Assembly: GCF_009389585.1 (NCBI RefSeq)
Contig: NZ_VIYG01000006.1
Span: forward strand, 230,557 to 294,556
DNA length: 64,000 nt
Source: Oceanobacillus sp. CFH 90083
GTDB taxonomy: Bacteria > Bacillota > Bacilli > Bacillales > Amphibacillaceae
Direction: 5' to 3'
Shown here: positions 26,310-35,778 of the stretch, one piece after another
Numbering within the stretch: position 1 is the first letter of the stretch
How the letters are laid out: every line of letters begins with the position of its first letter
The notes under the pieces: generated by a model
Told to the model about the DNA's origin: nothing
The model's input: only the letters and a program-made list of their open reading frames with translations
The model's database searches: none
Position numbers and translations under genes: made by a program

Positions 26310-27056
26310 CTAATCTACCTCCAAAATTGTTGAGTGATTTAAATAGGGCTGATGTATATTTGAAATTTTATCAGTAATGAACGTTACATCGGAAAAATCG
26401 CATATCTTTGCAAAGCTGACTTTATTCCATTTACTATCATCTGCAAGAAAATAAGTGTCTGAAGCTCTTTCAATTGCTAACTGTTTCATTAATGCTTCCT
26501 CAGGATCTGGTGTTGTACAGCCATATGTCATATCAATACTGTCTACGCCGAGAAAGGCTTTTGTAAATTGATAATTCATTAAAGAACGTTGACTGGGTGC
26601 GCCTACCATCGCTTTTGTAGAATGCTTTAATTTACCGCCTACGAGATAAGCTTCAATTTGTCTGTCTGCCAGCATAGAAGCATGAGCAACACCGTTTGTA
26701 ACAACGGTAATAGACGAATTAGATAGAAATGGAATCATTTCAAGCGTTGTCGTACCTGCGTCTAAATAAATAACATCATTCTCTTCTAAAAGTGAGACAG
26801 CATACCTCCCTATATTCTTTTTTTGTTGACTGTTTTTGACCGTTTTTTCCTGGTACGTCAGCTCTGCTCCAAAGGTAGCGTTTAATTTTGCACCGCCATG
26901 AATGCGTAACAGGAGCCCTTTTTCTTCTAGATACGCAAGATCTCTGCGGATAGTGGATTCAGAGCAGTTAAGGCTCTCGATTAAATCAACAGACTTTACT
27001 ACACCGCTTTCATTTAAACGATGTAAAATAAATTGATGACGCTCATCTGTTAGCAT
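26310..27056 (-). CDS. fruR: DeoR family fructose operon repressor
   Basis: DeoR-type regulator of 248 residues. The N-terminal helix-turn-helix contains NCSESTIRRDLAYLEEKGLL, and the sugar-phosphate sensing domain includes DAGTTTLEM, FLGVDSIDMTYGCTTPD and LADDSKW. It probably represses fruRKA and is released by fructose 1-phosphate. I chose ATG 27056 (MLTDERHQF) because AGAGGTG lies six bases upstream; a GTG at 27065 overlaps that site. First gene of the operon. Confidence 0.93.
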   Translation of the reverse strand: MLTDERHQFILHRLNESGVVKSVDLIESLNCSESTIRRDLAYLEEKGLLLRIHGGAKLNATFGAELTYQEKTVKNSQQKKNIGRYAVSLLEENDVIYLDAGTTTLEMIPFLSNSSITVVTNGVAHASMLADRQIEAYLVGGKLKHSTKAMVGAPSQRSLMNYQFTKAFLGVDSIDMTYGCTTPDPEEALMKQLAIERASDTYFLADDSKWNKVSFAKICDFSDVTFITDKISNIHQPYLNHSTILEVD

Positions 27057-27253
27057 TATCCTCACCTCTTTAAATTATCATAGCATTAAATTCAATCGAA
27101 AACAACCAAAAACATTCATTTTCATCTATTAAAATAACATTCAGAAAGTAGTGTTGTCTTTAAAAGGGGGAACAGGATACTTTAGATATGGAAATGTAAT
27201 GAAAGTTATGCAGGTATTTTCCATTTGTGAATCTAGTGCAAAAATTTCACATA

Positions 27254-27286
27254 AAAAAGACAGCATCTCAGAGAAATGCTGTCTCT
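27254..27286 (-). terminator. Terminator of the yojNO operon
   Basis: On the minus strand AGACAGCAT and ATGCTGTCT pair and run into T6, about 20 bases beyond the VWA gene stop. Confidence 0.8.
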
Positions 27287-27305
27287 AGCATACAGGATAA
27301 TAATG

Positions 27306-29219
27306 TTATATTGCCTTTAATAACAGCCGCTTAAGGAGAGGAGTGAACTGCTCCGGTAAGGTACTCACATCGGGAACCATGATACGTTCTTTGCCATAAA
27401 TATTTTGCATCATAGTATCATCATTTTCTTCAACATGCCCGTTAGCAAGAAACATTCCGACCACATCAATTTGGTGCTTTCGAGCATTGGCGACAGCCTG
27501 ATACGTATCGACAATGCCGTTCTGATCATAGCCTGAGGCTGCCGGCTGTCCATCAGAAAAGACGAGCAAAAATTTATTCTTCTCGCTTCGGCTCATTAAT
27601 TTTTGGGTAACATGGCGAATGCTGAACCCATCCCGATTATCCTCCTGTGCCTCCAGCTGCATAATTTTAGCGCCCTGGTCTTTATAGAAGGAATCCTCCA
27701 GCGTTTGAATATACTGCAGATAGTTTGGCTGATAATTGTCACTTACTTTATTGGCATCTTCCCAAAAGCCGATAATTTCATGCGGGATGCGCAGTTCTTT
27801 TAATACTTCATGAAAAAGCGTTACGCCGCGTTTGGTTTCTTCGATTTTGTTTTCCATCGAGGCAGAGCAATCAATTAATAGGGTAAAGACAGCATCAAAT
27901 TCTTTGGATTCCTGTTCTTTCTTATAAAAAGCCCGTGGAGAATCGTCTAAGAAGACAGGGAGCAGCTTTTTGGAAAGGCGGCCAAACAATAAACCGGTTC
28001 TAGGTGTATTCTGCTTATGCTCCAGAGTTAGTTGAATGGTTTTGGCGAGTTTTCGCTTGAAGGGATCAATTTCCTCCACAAACTGCTGATATTGCAGCTC
28101 TTCATCCTCTGTAGGTGTTTCTGCATATTCAGTAAACATTCGGGCATGCTCATTCTCTTTGCCGAAGCTCGATTCACTGCCGTTTTCAGAAGTATTTTCT
28201 TCCTTGTTCAATGATTCCTGATCTGAATAGTCATTTTGCTCACTTTGGCCAGTTGCTCCTTGAATTGCAGCCATCGCCTGATCGCCGTCCTCTGTTTCAC
28301 GTGCACCGCCTCCGAGCATAGATGTTTTTGTTCCCTGCTCTAACTCAAATTGCAGGAAATTTTGCTTGCGCTCATCATTTTTATTTTCACGATGCCAGGT
28401 AGAGAAGGTCTCATCAAAGTATTCATTTTCTTCGTTTGTTTCTTCTTGCCGGTCATTGTTCACCAGCGGATCTGTGCGTGTTAATTCATCAAAAAGTGTA
28501 CTTTTCTCATAGGCTTCCACGTGCCCGATTGGCAGGATAAAATATTCATGAATGGAATCTGTATAGCCTGCTCTTTGCATTTTCTGTACAATTTGCTCTG
28601 TTAAAGCAACATTATCCCGGGTATGCCTTGTCTCAAAAACACTGTATAGATTAGGTTTTAAGCTGTCGAGCATATCCAGCTGTGCTTCTTCTACACGTGG
28701 AAAGCCCGGATCTGGACGGCTTGCAAACAGTAGTAAATAAATCATACAAAACATTTCATCCGTCGCATAACTGCGTGTTATATTGGATTGCAGCTGTGTC
28801 GTGAAAAAATGATGGAAATATTTTTGCCGGTACGTAAAATTCCGTTTTGTACCGGGTCGTTCTTTACGGATAGCGTCTTCCAGACGAATATCCTCTAATA
28901 ACGTCATCAGCTGAATGGAAAATTTAGGAAGAAGAGAATCTTGTACGTTCTCTTTAAATTGCCGCAGGCTTTTTACATCTGTCTGATGCAGCGTACCTAA
29001 TGTTCGCAGGATCACATCTGATTTGGCACCGGCTTCTTTTGTTTCCAAAGGGAGCCGATCCCAAAAACGGCTGGCTGTTACTTTATTTTCGACTAAATCA
29101 ATAAAGGAGCCAAAGCTGGACTCAAATTGCAGCTGTTCATTCTTTGCCAAAACAGCAGTTAAATCCTGCAATTGCATAAATAGATGGGTATCGACCTTTG
29201 TCTGATGAAATCGGTACAT
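27306..29219 (-). CDS. yojO: VWA domain protein YojO, partner of MoxR ATPase
   Basis: Protein of 637 residues. The N-terminal half is helical, an acidic low-complexity stretch follows (about 260-370), and a C-terminal von Willebrand A domain (about 440-637) carries the metal-binding DCSASMENK (a MIDAS variant of DxSxS) and FSDGQPA. It resembles B. subtilis YojO and the NorD/CobT type. With its MoxR partner it probably works as a metal-dependent chaperone that remodels or activates another enzyme; the client is unknown. It is the second gene of the pair, 17 bases downstream. Confidence 0.85.
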   Translation of the reverse strand: MYRFHQTKVDTHLFMQLQDLTAVLAKNEQLQFESSFGSFIDLVENKVTASRFWDRLPLETKEAGAKSDVILRTLGTLHQTDVKSLRQFKENVQDSLLPKFSIQLMTLLEDIRLEDAIRKERPGTKRNFTYRQKYFHHFFTTQLQSNITRSYATDEMFCMIYLLLFASRPDPGFPRVEEAQLDMLDSLKPNLYSVFETRHTRDNVALTEQIVQKMQRAGYTDSIHEYFILPIGHVEAYEKSTLFDELTRTDPLVNNDRQEETNEENEYFDETFSTWHRENKNDERKQNFLQFELEQGTKTSMLGGGARETEDGDQAMAAIQGATGQSEQNDYSDQESLNKEENTSENGSESSFGKENEHARMFTEYAETPTEDEELQYQQFVEEIDPFKRKLAKTIQLTLEHKQNTPRTGLLFGRLSKKLLPVFLDDSPRAFYKKEQESKEFDAVFTLLIDCSASMENKIEETKRGVTLFHEVLKELRIPHEIIGFWEDANKVSDNYQPNYLQYIQTLEDSFYKDQGAKIMQLEAQEDNRDGFSIRHVTQKLMSRSEKNKFLLVFSDGQPAASGYDQNGIVDTYQAVANARKHQIDVVGMFLANGHVEENDDTMMQNIYGKERIMVPDVSTLPEQFTPLLKRLLLKAI

Positions 29220-29236
29220 ATAGAAGGCTCCTTTAA

Positions 29237-30106
29237 TTAAAATAACGTGTCTGCCAGATTGACAACAAACGCTTTTTCACGTTCTTCCTCAAGCTTATCA
29301 ACAATGCTGCGTAAAATAGCGCGTTTAGGCGGGAGGTAAGCCGAAAGATCACAAGCATCGAGCAAAGCGCGAATCGAGGCGGCATCCTCTGACAATTTTC
29401 CTTGACTTACCGCTGTAATTAAATCATTAGACAACGTAACAAAATGCCCGATCAGCTGCTTGTCTGTCAAATTAGTTGAATCTGTAATTAATTGCTCCAG
29501 CTGCTCTCCCTGAATATAAGGCACATCAATAACGATAAACCGGTTTTTTAATGCTTCATTTAATGGAACTGTTCCAATATAGCCTTCATTAATGGCTGCA
29601 ATCACACCAAAGCCATCTATAGCAGTAACCATTTCATTGGTAAATGGGTTTGTAATCGTCCGGCGATAATCTAAAACACCATTAATTAATGGCAAGGTTT
29701 CCGGTTTAGCCATATTAATCTCATCAATATATAGAAAAGTTCCTTGCTTCATCGCGTTGATCACTGGCCCGGGGACAAATTGAATCGTTTGCTTCTCATC
29801 TTCATAGGCAAGTGTTTTGAAGCCCATTAAGCTTTCTGCATCCAAGTCTACAGAGCAGTTTACACTGTACATCGGACGTTCAAAAAGAGAGGAGAGGGTC
29901 TCTGCAAATTTTGTTTTTCCTGCACCGGTCGGCCCCTTTAATAAAATATTTTTACCCATGCTCAATGCAACAATCGCATCGATTAATAATTCCTCGCTGG
30001 GAGGCAGGTAACCGCCGGAACGGATCAGCTCCTGTTGGTCTGTTATTTGTTTTTTATTATTTTCAAGCAGTCCTTGAACTGCTTCTGGTAATTGGTTTGC
30101 CTTCAT
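29237..30106 (-). CDS. yojN: MoxR-type AAA+ ATPase YojN
   Basis: AAA+ ATPase of 289 residues of the CbbQ/NirQ/NorQ class. Walker A is GPTGAGKTKFAE (about 61-72), Walker B is FLYIDEINMAKPE, and sensor residues follow in AAINEGYIG. It is paired with the VWA protein downstream, as in B. subtilis yojNO. I chose ATG 30106 because AAAAGGAGAAC lies just upstream; the frame extends 17 codons further without such a site. Confidence 0.88.
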   Translation of the reverse strand: MKANQLPEAVQGLLENNKKQITDQQELIRSGGYLPPSEELLIDAIVALSMGKNILLKGPTGAGKTKFAETLSSLFERPMYSVNCSVDLDAESLMGFKTLAYEDEKQTIQFVPGPVINAMKQGTFLYIDEINMAKPETLPLINGVLDYRRTITNPFTNEMVTAIDGFGVIAAINEGYIGTVPLNEALKNRFIVIDVPYIQGEQLEQLITDSTNLTDKQLIGHFVTLSNDLITAVSQGKLSEDAASIRALLDACDLSAYLPPKRAILRSIVDKLEEEREKAFVVNLADTLF

Positions 30107-30311
30107 GATTGGTTCTCCTTTTGAAATCAACTGCATTGATTCCGTTTTTATTGGCATTAAGCCCCGTTCACATTGTATTACTACTTGTACAAAAACACAA
30201 AGAATGCGCAGGCGTTGCGATGCAGAGAAGCAATTGCTAAGATAAATATAACAATAAAAAAAGGACAGGTGCCATCAATAGTTATAAGAATGGTGTCGGA
30301 TAGGAGGATAT

Positions 30312-31265
30312 ATGGCTAAACGGATAATGGCGATTCATTTAAATTTAGAGGATAAGTATGTAGAAGAAATTCAGAAGGCTGCTCCAGATTGGGATATTCA
30401 TACAGGGAAAGAGCTTACAGACGATATTCTCAAAAAAGCAGAAATTCTTCTTCATTGGCGCAAGGATAAAGAAAGCATCTATCTGAACAGCAATCAGCTA
30501 AAATGGGTGCAATCATGGAGTGCGGGTGTTGATTCCTTAAATCTGAATAAAATTGCTGAAAAAGGCATCCAATTGACAAGTGCAAACGGGGTACATAGCT
30601 ATCCGATATCAGAAACAATTTTTGCTTACATTCTTGGTTTCACCAGGTTAATTCATACCTATGTCAGACAGCAGCAGGAAAAGGTCTGGCATCATGCAAA
30701 GCTGCGCGGTGAAGTTCATAACAAAACGATTGCAGTGCTTGGTGTCGGGAAAATAGGGCAGGAAACAGCTAAAATAGCAAAAGCCTTTGGAATGAGAGTG
30801 CTTGGCGTCCGGCATTCAGGAAAAGCAGCAGAGTTCGTTGATGAAATGTATCAACCACACCAGCTGGATAAAGTACTTCCGCAAAGTGACTATGTTGTGG
30901 TTACTTTACCATTAACAGAGGATACTCATCATCTTATTGGTGAGGAACAATTTAAACAGATGAAAAAAGATGCTTTCTTTGTCAATATCGGACGTGGGCC
31001 GATTGTGGATGAAAAGGCACTAATTGCAGCGCTTGAGAATAATGAAATTGCCGGTGCCGGACTGGATGTATTTGAAAATGAGCCATTAGATAATTCCAGC
31101 CCGCTCTGGGAGATGGAAAATGTTATTCTGACACCACATACAGCAGGTGCAACGGAGTTTTATAATCAGCGTGTCATTGAAGATATATTTATTCCGAATT
31201 TAAAAAGCTATTTAAATGGAGAAGCGCCATCGATTAATCTATATCGGCATGAACGCGGATATTAA
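30312..31265 (+). CDS. D-2-hydroxyacid dehydrogenase family protein
   Basis: NAD-dependent oxidoreductase of 317 residues. The Rossmann motif GVGKIGQETAKIAKAFGMRV (about 142-161) is central. The catalytic triad appears as Arg in NIGRGPIVDE, Glu in FENEPLD and His in TPHTAGAT. It belongs to the group with phosphoglycerate and glyoxylate/hydroxypyruvate reductases; the substrate cannot be told from sequence. ATG 30312 follows TAGGAGG. It is monocistronic or followed by the nuclease gene 67 bases later. Confidence 0.87.
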   Translation: MAKRIMAIHLNLEDKYVEEIQKAAPDWDIHTGKELTDDILKKAEILLHWRKDKESIYLNSNQLKWVQSWSAGVDSLNLNKIAEKGIQLTSANGVHSYPISETIFAYILGFTRLIHTYVRQQQEKVWHHAKLRGEVHNKTIAVLGVGKIGQETAKIAKAFGMRVLGVRHSGKAAEFVDEMYQPHQLDKVLPQSDYVVVTLPLTEDTHHLIGEEQFKQMKKDAFFVNIGRGPIVDEKALIAALENNEIAGAGLDVFENEPLDNSSPLWEMENVILTPHTAGATEFYNQRVIEDIFIPNLKSYLNGEAPSINLYRHERGY

Positions 31266-31332
31266 TCGCTTATAGAGACTGCTTGAAAAGAGAAATGAAC
31301 AAAGAATATGGATGAAGGTAAGGATGCAGGAA

Positions 31333-31863
31333 ATGAAAAAGATACTTATTTTGCTCGCATTTCTGTTTGTGTTAACAGGCTGTGAACTGCTTGATTTTAT
31401 TGATGACAGTGAGCCGGCTGAGGGAAGAGAGTTTGTAACCATCGAACGTGTAGTGGATGGAGATACAGTTATTGTGCATTTGGAAGATGGAACAAGAGAG
31501 CGGGTCCGTCTGCTCTTAATTGATACGCCCGAGAGTGTGAAGCCGAATACAGAAGTACAGCCATTTGGCGAGGAGGCAAGTGACTTTGCCAAAGAGCTGA
31601 TGCCTGAAGGGGAGACGGTTGAATTGGAAAGAGGGAATCCGGATCGGGATGATTATGACCGGATGCTTGCCTATATCTGGGTGGATGATGAAAATGTGAA
31701 TCAGAGATTGGTAGAGGAAGGCTATGCAAGGGTTGCTTTTGTGTATGAGCCGAATACAAAATATTTAGATGAGCTGGAGGAAGCGCAGGAAGAAGCAAAG
31801 GAGAATGGAGAAAATATCTGGTCGATCTCCGGTTATGCAGAAAGCAGGTTTACTGAATACTAA
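31333..31863 (+). CDS. Thermonuclease-family lipoprotein
   Basis: Staphylococcal-nuclease-like domain protein of 176 residues, anchored by a lipobox LTGC (Cys at about residue 17). The catalytic residues appear in VDGDTVIV (calcium-binding Asp), RLLLIDTPE (Arg and Asp) and a later Glu/Arg pair around DRMLAYIW. It should cut DNA and RNA outside the membrane, perhaps for nutrient or DNA uptake. ATG 31333 is chosen because the signal peptide starts MKKIL there and GAAGGTAAGG lies upstream. Confidence 0.85.
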   Translation: MKKILILLAFLFVLTGCELLDFIDDSEPAEGREFVTIERVVDGDTVIVHLEDGTRERVRLLLIDTPESVKPNTEVQPFGEEASDFAKELMPEGETVELERGNPDRDDYDRMLAYIWVDDENVNQRLVEEGYARVAFVYEPNTKYLDELEEAQEEAKENGENIWSISGYAESRFTEY

Positions 31864-31920
31864 AGAACAATTACGCGGCAATGTCTATCCAACATACTTT
31901 GCCGCGTTTTTAACACTTTT

Positions 31921-32095
31921 AGAAAGTATAAAGAATTTAAGGGAAAAGGTATAATTGCAGCGGTTTTCTTGGGGTGAGTAATCGCGACCCCAGCAGTTTT
32001 GATGGGAGGAGTAATCGCAGTCCCAGATCCCGATTAAGGCATTCAGTGGAAGGCTTAGCGGATGCCAAGTATTCTTTAGAAATTTAGTTAAGCTT
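31921..32095 (+). repeat. R1 structured repeat with covarying stems
   Basis: Hairpin A1 is TGGGGT (31970-31975) / ACCCCA (31987-31992) with loop GAGTAATCGCG. Hairpin A2 is TGGGA (32003-32007) / TCCCA (32021-32025). Hairpin B is GGCATTC (32038-32044) / GGATGCC (32060-32066). A1 differs from other copies on both sides of the stem so that pairing is kept. It fills the first half of the 471-base gap; the rest (32096-32310) shows nothing recognisable. Confidence 0.85.
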
Positions 32096-32334
32096 TTCCC
32101 ATGTTTCTCTGTCCATTCATTTTCTGTCAGATGGTAATAATTGTCGGATCATAGTACTCATGAAACCACCTTAAAGTCCATTATAAGAAAGAGCCTTCTG
32201 TATCCTCCGGCAATTCATTCCGAGAAAAAGAGCTTAATTTCGCAATATTTAAAACGCTTACAGAAATAATGTCTTGAGACAAGAAACTGGAAAGAGTATA
32301 ATGAAAGATAATGTTGACATTTAGGAGGGCTAAA

Positions 32335-32622
32335 ATGGCTACAATTCATAAAGGAGAAACAAAATTTTACGTCGGGGAGGATATTCGTGACCCGAAAGCA
32401 GAAATTACTTTTGTACAATCAGGCTCGAATCGCTTAGTTATTGATCATACGTATGTGGCAAAAGAACTCCGAAGCCAGGGAATTGCTCAACAGCTGCTGG
32501 AGCAGGTTGTTTTATATGCAAGAGAGAATAATAAATATATTATCCCTTTATGTCCGTTTGCAAAAAATCAAATGAAGAAAAATGAAGCGTATCATGACGT
32601 CCTTCAAAAACAATATATTTAA
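32335..32622 (+). CDS. Small GNAT-like N-acetyltransferase
   Basis: Protein of 95 residues of the YjdJ-like family of minimal acetyltransferases. The conserved segment HTYVAKELRSQGIAQQLLEQVV is the reduced acetyl-CoA site, followed by IIPLCPFAK with the conserved Cys. The ATG at 32335 follows GGAGGG; codons further upstream in frame lack a ribosome site. The next gene starts immediately after its stop codon, which implies translational coupling. Confidence 0.8.
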   Translation: MATIHKGETKFYVGEDIRDPKAEITFVQSGSNRLVIDHTYVAKELRSQGIAQQLLEQVVLYARENNKYIIPLCPFAKNQMKKNEAYHDVLQKQYI

Positions 32623-32853
32623 ATGTATCTGACAATAGAAGAAACAGCGGCATATTTATCCATAGATGAATCGATTGTACGTGCTTATGTATTACAAGGG
32701 AAGATTCGTGCAGTTTATGATGGGGAAAATTATTTAATCAACAAAGAGCAATTTACAACATATTTTGAACAGGTTGAAAAGTATAGAAAATTAATACAGG
32801 CATACTTAGATGAGCCAATTCCGGAAGATATTGATGTGAAGGATGAGGATTGA
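32623..32853 (+). CDS. Excisionase-type HTH protein
   Basis: Protein of 76 residues. MYLTIEETAAYLSIDESIVR, then GKIRAVYDGENYLINKEQF, matches the MerR-like helix-turn-helix of excisionase (HTH_17) proteins. The tail is acidic. It starts at the base after the stop of the small GNAT gene, so both are made from one message. No integrase is nearby; a regulatory role is more likely than phage excision. Confidence 0.75.
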   Translation: MYLTIEETAAYLSIDESIVRAYVLQGKIRAVYDGENYLINKEQFTTYFEQVEKYRKLIQAYLDEPIPEDIDVKDED

Positions 32854-32934
32854 GTTCCTTCACGAGGCTGCATAATAGATCATGATTTGCAGAAAATGAA
32901 ATTCTATCCTGTGAAAGAATAAAGGAGATTTTAA

Positions 32935-33846
32935 ATGAAAAATAAAAAACGTCCCCGATCGAAAAAAACTGCCCCTTTTTTAACTTATGAGGTTACAGAA
33001 TCAGGAGAGCTGTTCCCTTTCCTAAGAGAGGTTTTGGCAAATCGCAGCCGTAATTCGGTAAAGTCTATTTTAACGAGAGGGCAGGTCTCTGTGAATGATC
33101 GTATCCAAACACAGCATAATTACATGCTGGAAAAGGGACAGGTTGTTAAAATTTTAAAAAACAAAGAAGCAGTAAAGCAAGAAGTCTTTATTGGTATGTC
33201 CATTATTCATGAAGATGAGGATATTATTGTTATTGATAAAGAAGCAGGCCTGCTTTCCATTGCGACCAAGGAAGAAAGGCGGCAGACAGCTTTTCACCAG
33301 CTGATGGATTATGTGAAGCAGGATAATCCTGCGGGTCGTGTTTTTGTTGTGCATCGCTTAGATAAAGAAACCTCTGGTGTGATGATTTTTGCAAAAAGCG
33401 AGGAAGTAAAGCGTAAACTGCAAAACAATTGGAAAAATATTGTGAAAGAAAGAATCTATATTGCGTTAGTAGAGGGACAGGTTCAAAAAGAAAAAGGTTA
33501 TATTGTTTCCTGGTTAAAGGAAAGCCCGACACATAAGATGTACTCCAGCCGTGTTAAAAATGACGGACAGCGTGCAGCGACACGTTATCGGGTGATTCAA
33601 TCCAATCAACAGTTTTCTTTATTGGAAGTAGAGCTGGAAACAGGAAGGAAGAACCAGATTCGTGTGCATATGCAAGAGCTTGGTCATCCAGTTGTAGGTG
33701 ATAAGAAATACGGCGGCGGTCATCGGCGGATGATTGGGCGGTTAGGCTTGCATGCAAAAGCATTGGCATTATATCATCCGAGAACAAATAAACTGATGTT
33801 TTTCCGTTCAGAGGCTCCAAAGTCTTTTTATCATAAAACGAAATAA
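32935..33846 (+). CDS. RluA-family pseudouridine synthase
   Basis: RNA-modifying enzyme of 303 residues. It has an N-terminal S4 RNA-binding domain (about 20-80, with SVKSILTRGQVSVND) and a catalytic domain containing VVHRLDKETSGVM, where the Asp is the nucleophile, and GRKNQIRVHM near the C-terminus. It probably isomerises uridines in rRNA. The exact site (RluD-, YjbO- or YhcT-like) cannot be assigned. ATG 32935 follows AAAGGAG. Confidence 0.92.
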   Translation: MKNKKRPRSKKTAPFLTYEVTESGELFPFLREVLANRSRNSVKSILTRGQVSVNDRIQTQHNYMLEKGQVVKILKNKEAVKQEVFIGMSIIHEDEDIIVIDKEAGLLSIATKEERRQTAFHQLMDYVKQDNPAGRVFVVHRLDKETSGVMIFAKSEEVKRKLQNNWKNIVKERIYIALVEGQVQKEKGYIVSWLKESPTHKMYSSRVKNDGQRAATRYRVIQSNQQFSLLEVELETGRKNQIRVHMQELGHPVVGDKKYGGGHRRMIGRLGLHAKALALYHPRTNKLMFFRSEAPKSFYHKTK

Positions 33847-33852
33847 TATAAA

Positions 33853-33941
33853 TGAGCGTGTTCAAAAAATGTGATAAAAATAAACTGCCGGTTCACACTC
33901 GGACTTTATTTTTATGGAACTGTTTAAACAACCTCTAAAAG
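33853..33941. repeat. R2 MITE-like repeat after rluA
   Basis: Left end GAGCGTGTTCAAAAAATG (33854-33871) and right end TTTAAACAACCTCTAAAA (33923-33940) flank an inner hairpin ATAAAAATAAA / TTTATTTTTAT. The right end matches the copy at 50466-50487 over AACAACCTCTAAAA. Confidence 0.65.
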
Positions 33942-33994
33942 CCATTATCCATCTGAACTGTTAGGATGATGGCTTTTAATATGTCAGAAATTCG

Positions 33995-34990
33995 TTAAAT
34001 GGGAGCTTTCTCTAATATTCTTCCCCCACGCCCGACTGTTGTTTCTGCCTGCTGTAAAGATCGGTAGATGGCTTCTTCAATCATCTCTGCAGCAGCCTGG
34101 AAAAATTGATTCATGATAGGATGATCATCCCGAATCATTGTTATGGATTCGGTCACTTGACTAGAATGATGATTAATTTTTGCGGCTGTAGAAAAAGCAA
34201 TGGCGATATCACCGCTTCCGTTATCGATTTTACTGCCTGTTCTGCTGAGCCCGACTGCACAACGCCTGGCAAGTCTTTTTAACTGCCGGTCAGAAAAAGG
34301 AGCATCTGTTGCAAGAATCATCATAATGGAGCCGTCTGGTGTATCGGGGTTTTCATCAGAGTCAGTGAGAAACAAAGCCTGTTCCCGTTTGCCAAAGTTA
34401 CTTACCACAAGTGCGCCAAGCGTATAAATATCTTGTTCAGCAGGAAGAATTCTGGAAGCAGTGCCAATGCCACCTTTATACCCGAAGCACTGCATGCCGG
34501 TTCCAGCCCCGACAGCTCCCTCCGCGCTGCTTGCAGATGTCGCGTTTTGAATGGCTAGTGCGGCATGCTTCGGCTGTACTGCTTGCAGACGGATACTGTT
34601 TAAATACCCATCATTACATTCTCCGACGACTAAATTAATTGTTCCTGTCGTATCACCGATTTCCTTCGTTTCCTCCAGCATATATGTTAATGTTCCCTGC
34701 ATAACAGCTCCGACACTTAGTGTATTTGTCAGCATAATCGGGGACTCTAAAACACCAAGCTCATCCATTTGTACTAATCCGGTTGTTTTTCCAAAACCAT
34801 TAATGACCGCGTTCCCCGCTATAACTTTTTTTCGAAATATATTTTCCGTATGAGGCAAAATGGCCGTAACTCCGGTGCAAATCGTGTCTTTATCATTTAC
34901 ATGCTCATACAGCGTAACATGACCAACCTGAACGTCAGGAACATCGGTAATGCAATTTTTTTCTCCTTTTGATAATGTCATCCGTTTCAA
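33995..34990 (-). CDS. P1 family peptidase (DmpA/BapA-like)
   Basis: N-terminal nucleophile hydrolase of 331 residues, family S58. The conserved stretches GAGTGMQCFGYKGGIGTASR and LGALVVSNFGKR are present. By analogy with DmpA (Gly-Ser cleavage), self-processing should occur before Ser221 in PDGSIMMILATDAP. Such enzymes cleave D- or beta-aminopeptides; the natural substrate here is unknown. There is no signal peptide, so it acts in the cytoplasm. Single gene, divergent from the ResA-like gene. Confidence 0.88.
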   Translation of the reverse strand: MKRMTLSKGEKNCITDVPDVQVGHVTLYEHVNDKDTICTGVTAILPHTENIFRKKVIAGNAVINGFGKTTGLVQMDELGVLESPIMLTNTLSVGAVMQGTLTYMLEETKEIGDTTGTINLVVGECNDGYLNSIRLQAVQPKHAALAIQNATSASSAEGAVGAGTGMQCFGYKGGIGTASRILPAEQDIYTLGALVVSNFGKREQALFLTDSDENPDTPDGSIMMILATDAPFSDRQLKRLARRCAVGLSRTGSKIDNGSGDIAIAFSTAAKINHHSSQVTESITMIRDDHPIMNQFFQAAAEMIEEAIYRSLQQAETTVGRGGRILEKAPI

Positions 34991-35094
34991 AACCTTTCAT
35001 TATTATTAATATTCTTTTTTATCAAATTATAACAAATGAAATATCATTTGTATGAGATAAACTGTATCGGAGAAATTAAAACAGAGGTGATTAT

Positions 35095-35613
35095 ATGGGG
35101 AGATATCGAATTAAAATTTTTATGCTTAGTCTGTTTATTTTGTTACTAACCCTGCAACCTGTATATGCTGAAGATGTGCAGGAGGGATTAGAGATTGGTG
35201 ATAGAGCACCGGATTTTATGCTGGAAACACTGGATGGGAATGCAGTACAATTATCTGATTTTCAAGGTGAACGGGTCATGATTAATTTCTGGGCAACCTG
35301 GTGTCCGCCATGTCGTCAGGAGATGCCGGATATGGAGCGATTTTATCAGGAGCATGACCCTGTTATTCTTTCTGTAAACCTGACGGATGGAGAGCTGAAC
35401 ATAAAGCAGGTAGAGCGTTTTATTCAGGAGCTCGAACTGACCTTTCCTGTTTTATTAGATAAAGAAGGAGAAGTCAGTAATTTGTATCGTATTCAACCGA
35501 TTCCAATGACGTATATGGTTGATGCAGATGGAATCATTCAATTTAAGTCGTTTGGTGCTTTAAGCTATGAGCAGATGGTGAAGCAGTTTGAGCAGATGGA
35601 GGGAGAAGAATAA
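35095..35613 (+). CDS. ResA/TlpA-like thiol-disulfide oxidoreductase
   Basis: Extracytoplasmic thioredoxin-fold protein of 172 residues with an N-terminal signal or anchor (about 1-25). The active site is Cys70-Pro-Pro-Cys73 in FWATWCPPCRQ, and the cis-proline is in IPMTYMVD. Proteins like this reduce apocytochrome or other cell-surface disulfides. No cytochrome c maturation gene is adjacent, so the partner is unknown. ATG 35095 follows AGAGGTGAT. Confidence 0.9.
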   Translation: MGRYRIKIFMLSLFILLLTLQPVYAEDVQEGLEIGDRAPDFMLETLDGNAVQLSDFQGERVMINFWATWCPPCRQEMPDMERFYQEHDPVILSVNLTDGELNIKQVERFIQELELTFPVLLDKEGEVSNLYRIQPIPMTYMVDADGIIQFKSFGALSYEQMVKQFEQMEGEE

Positions 35614-35680
35614 GGTATTTTTCTTTATTAAATACCACTAACAAACAGCCTCTCTAATAAGAATAAATAATTAGGATAGA

Positions 35681-35724
35681 AAAATGCCTGCGTATACGAT
35701 AAAATATACGTTAGGCGTTTTTTT
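35681..35724 (+). terminator. Terminator after ResA-like gene
   Basis: GCCTGCGTATA and TATACGTTAGGC form a stem with one bulge, followed by T7. Confidence 0.7.
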
Positions 35725-35778
35725 AGAGTATTAAATAACTAATACATAGATAATTTAGATCTTGAGGAGGCATTAAAA

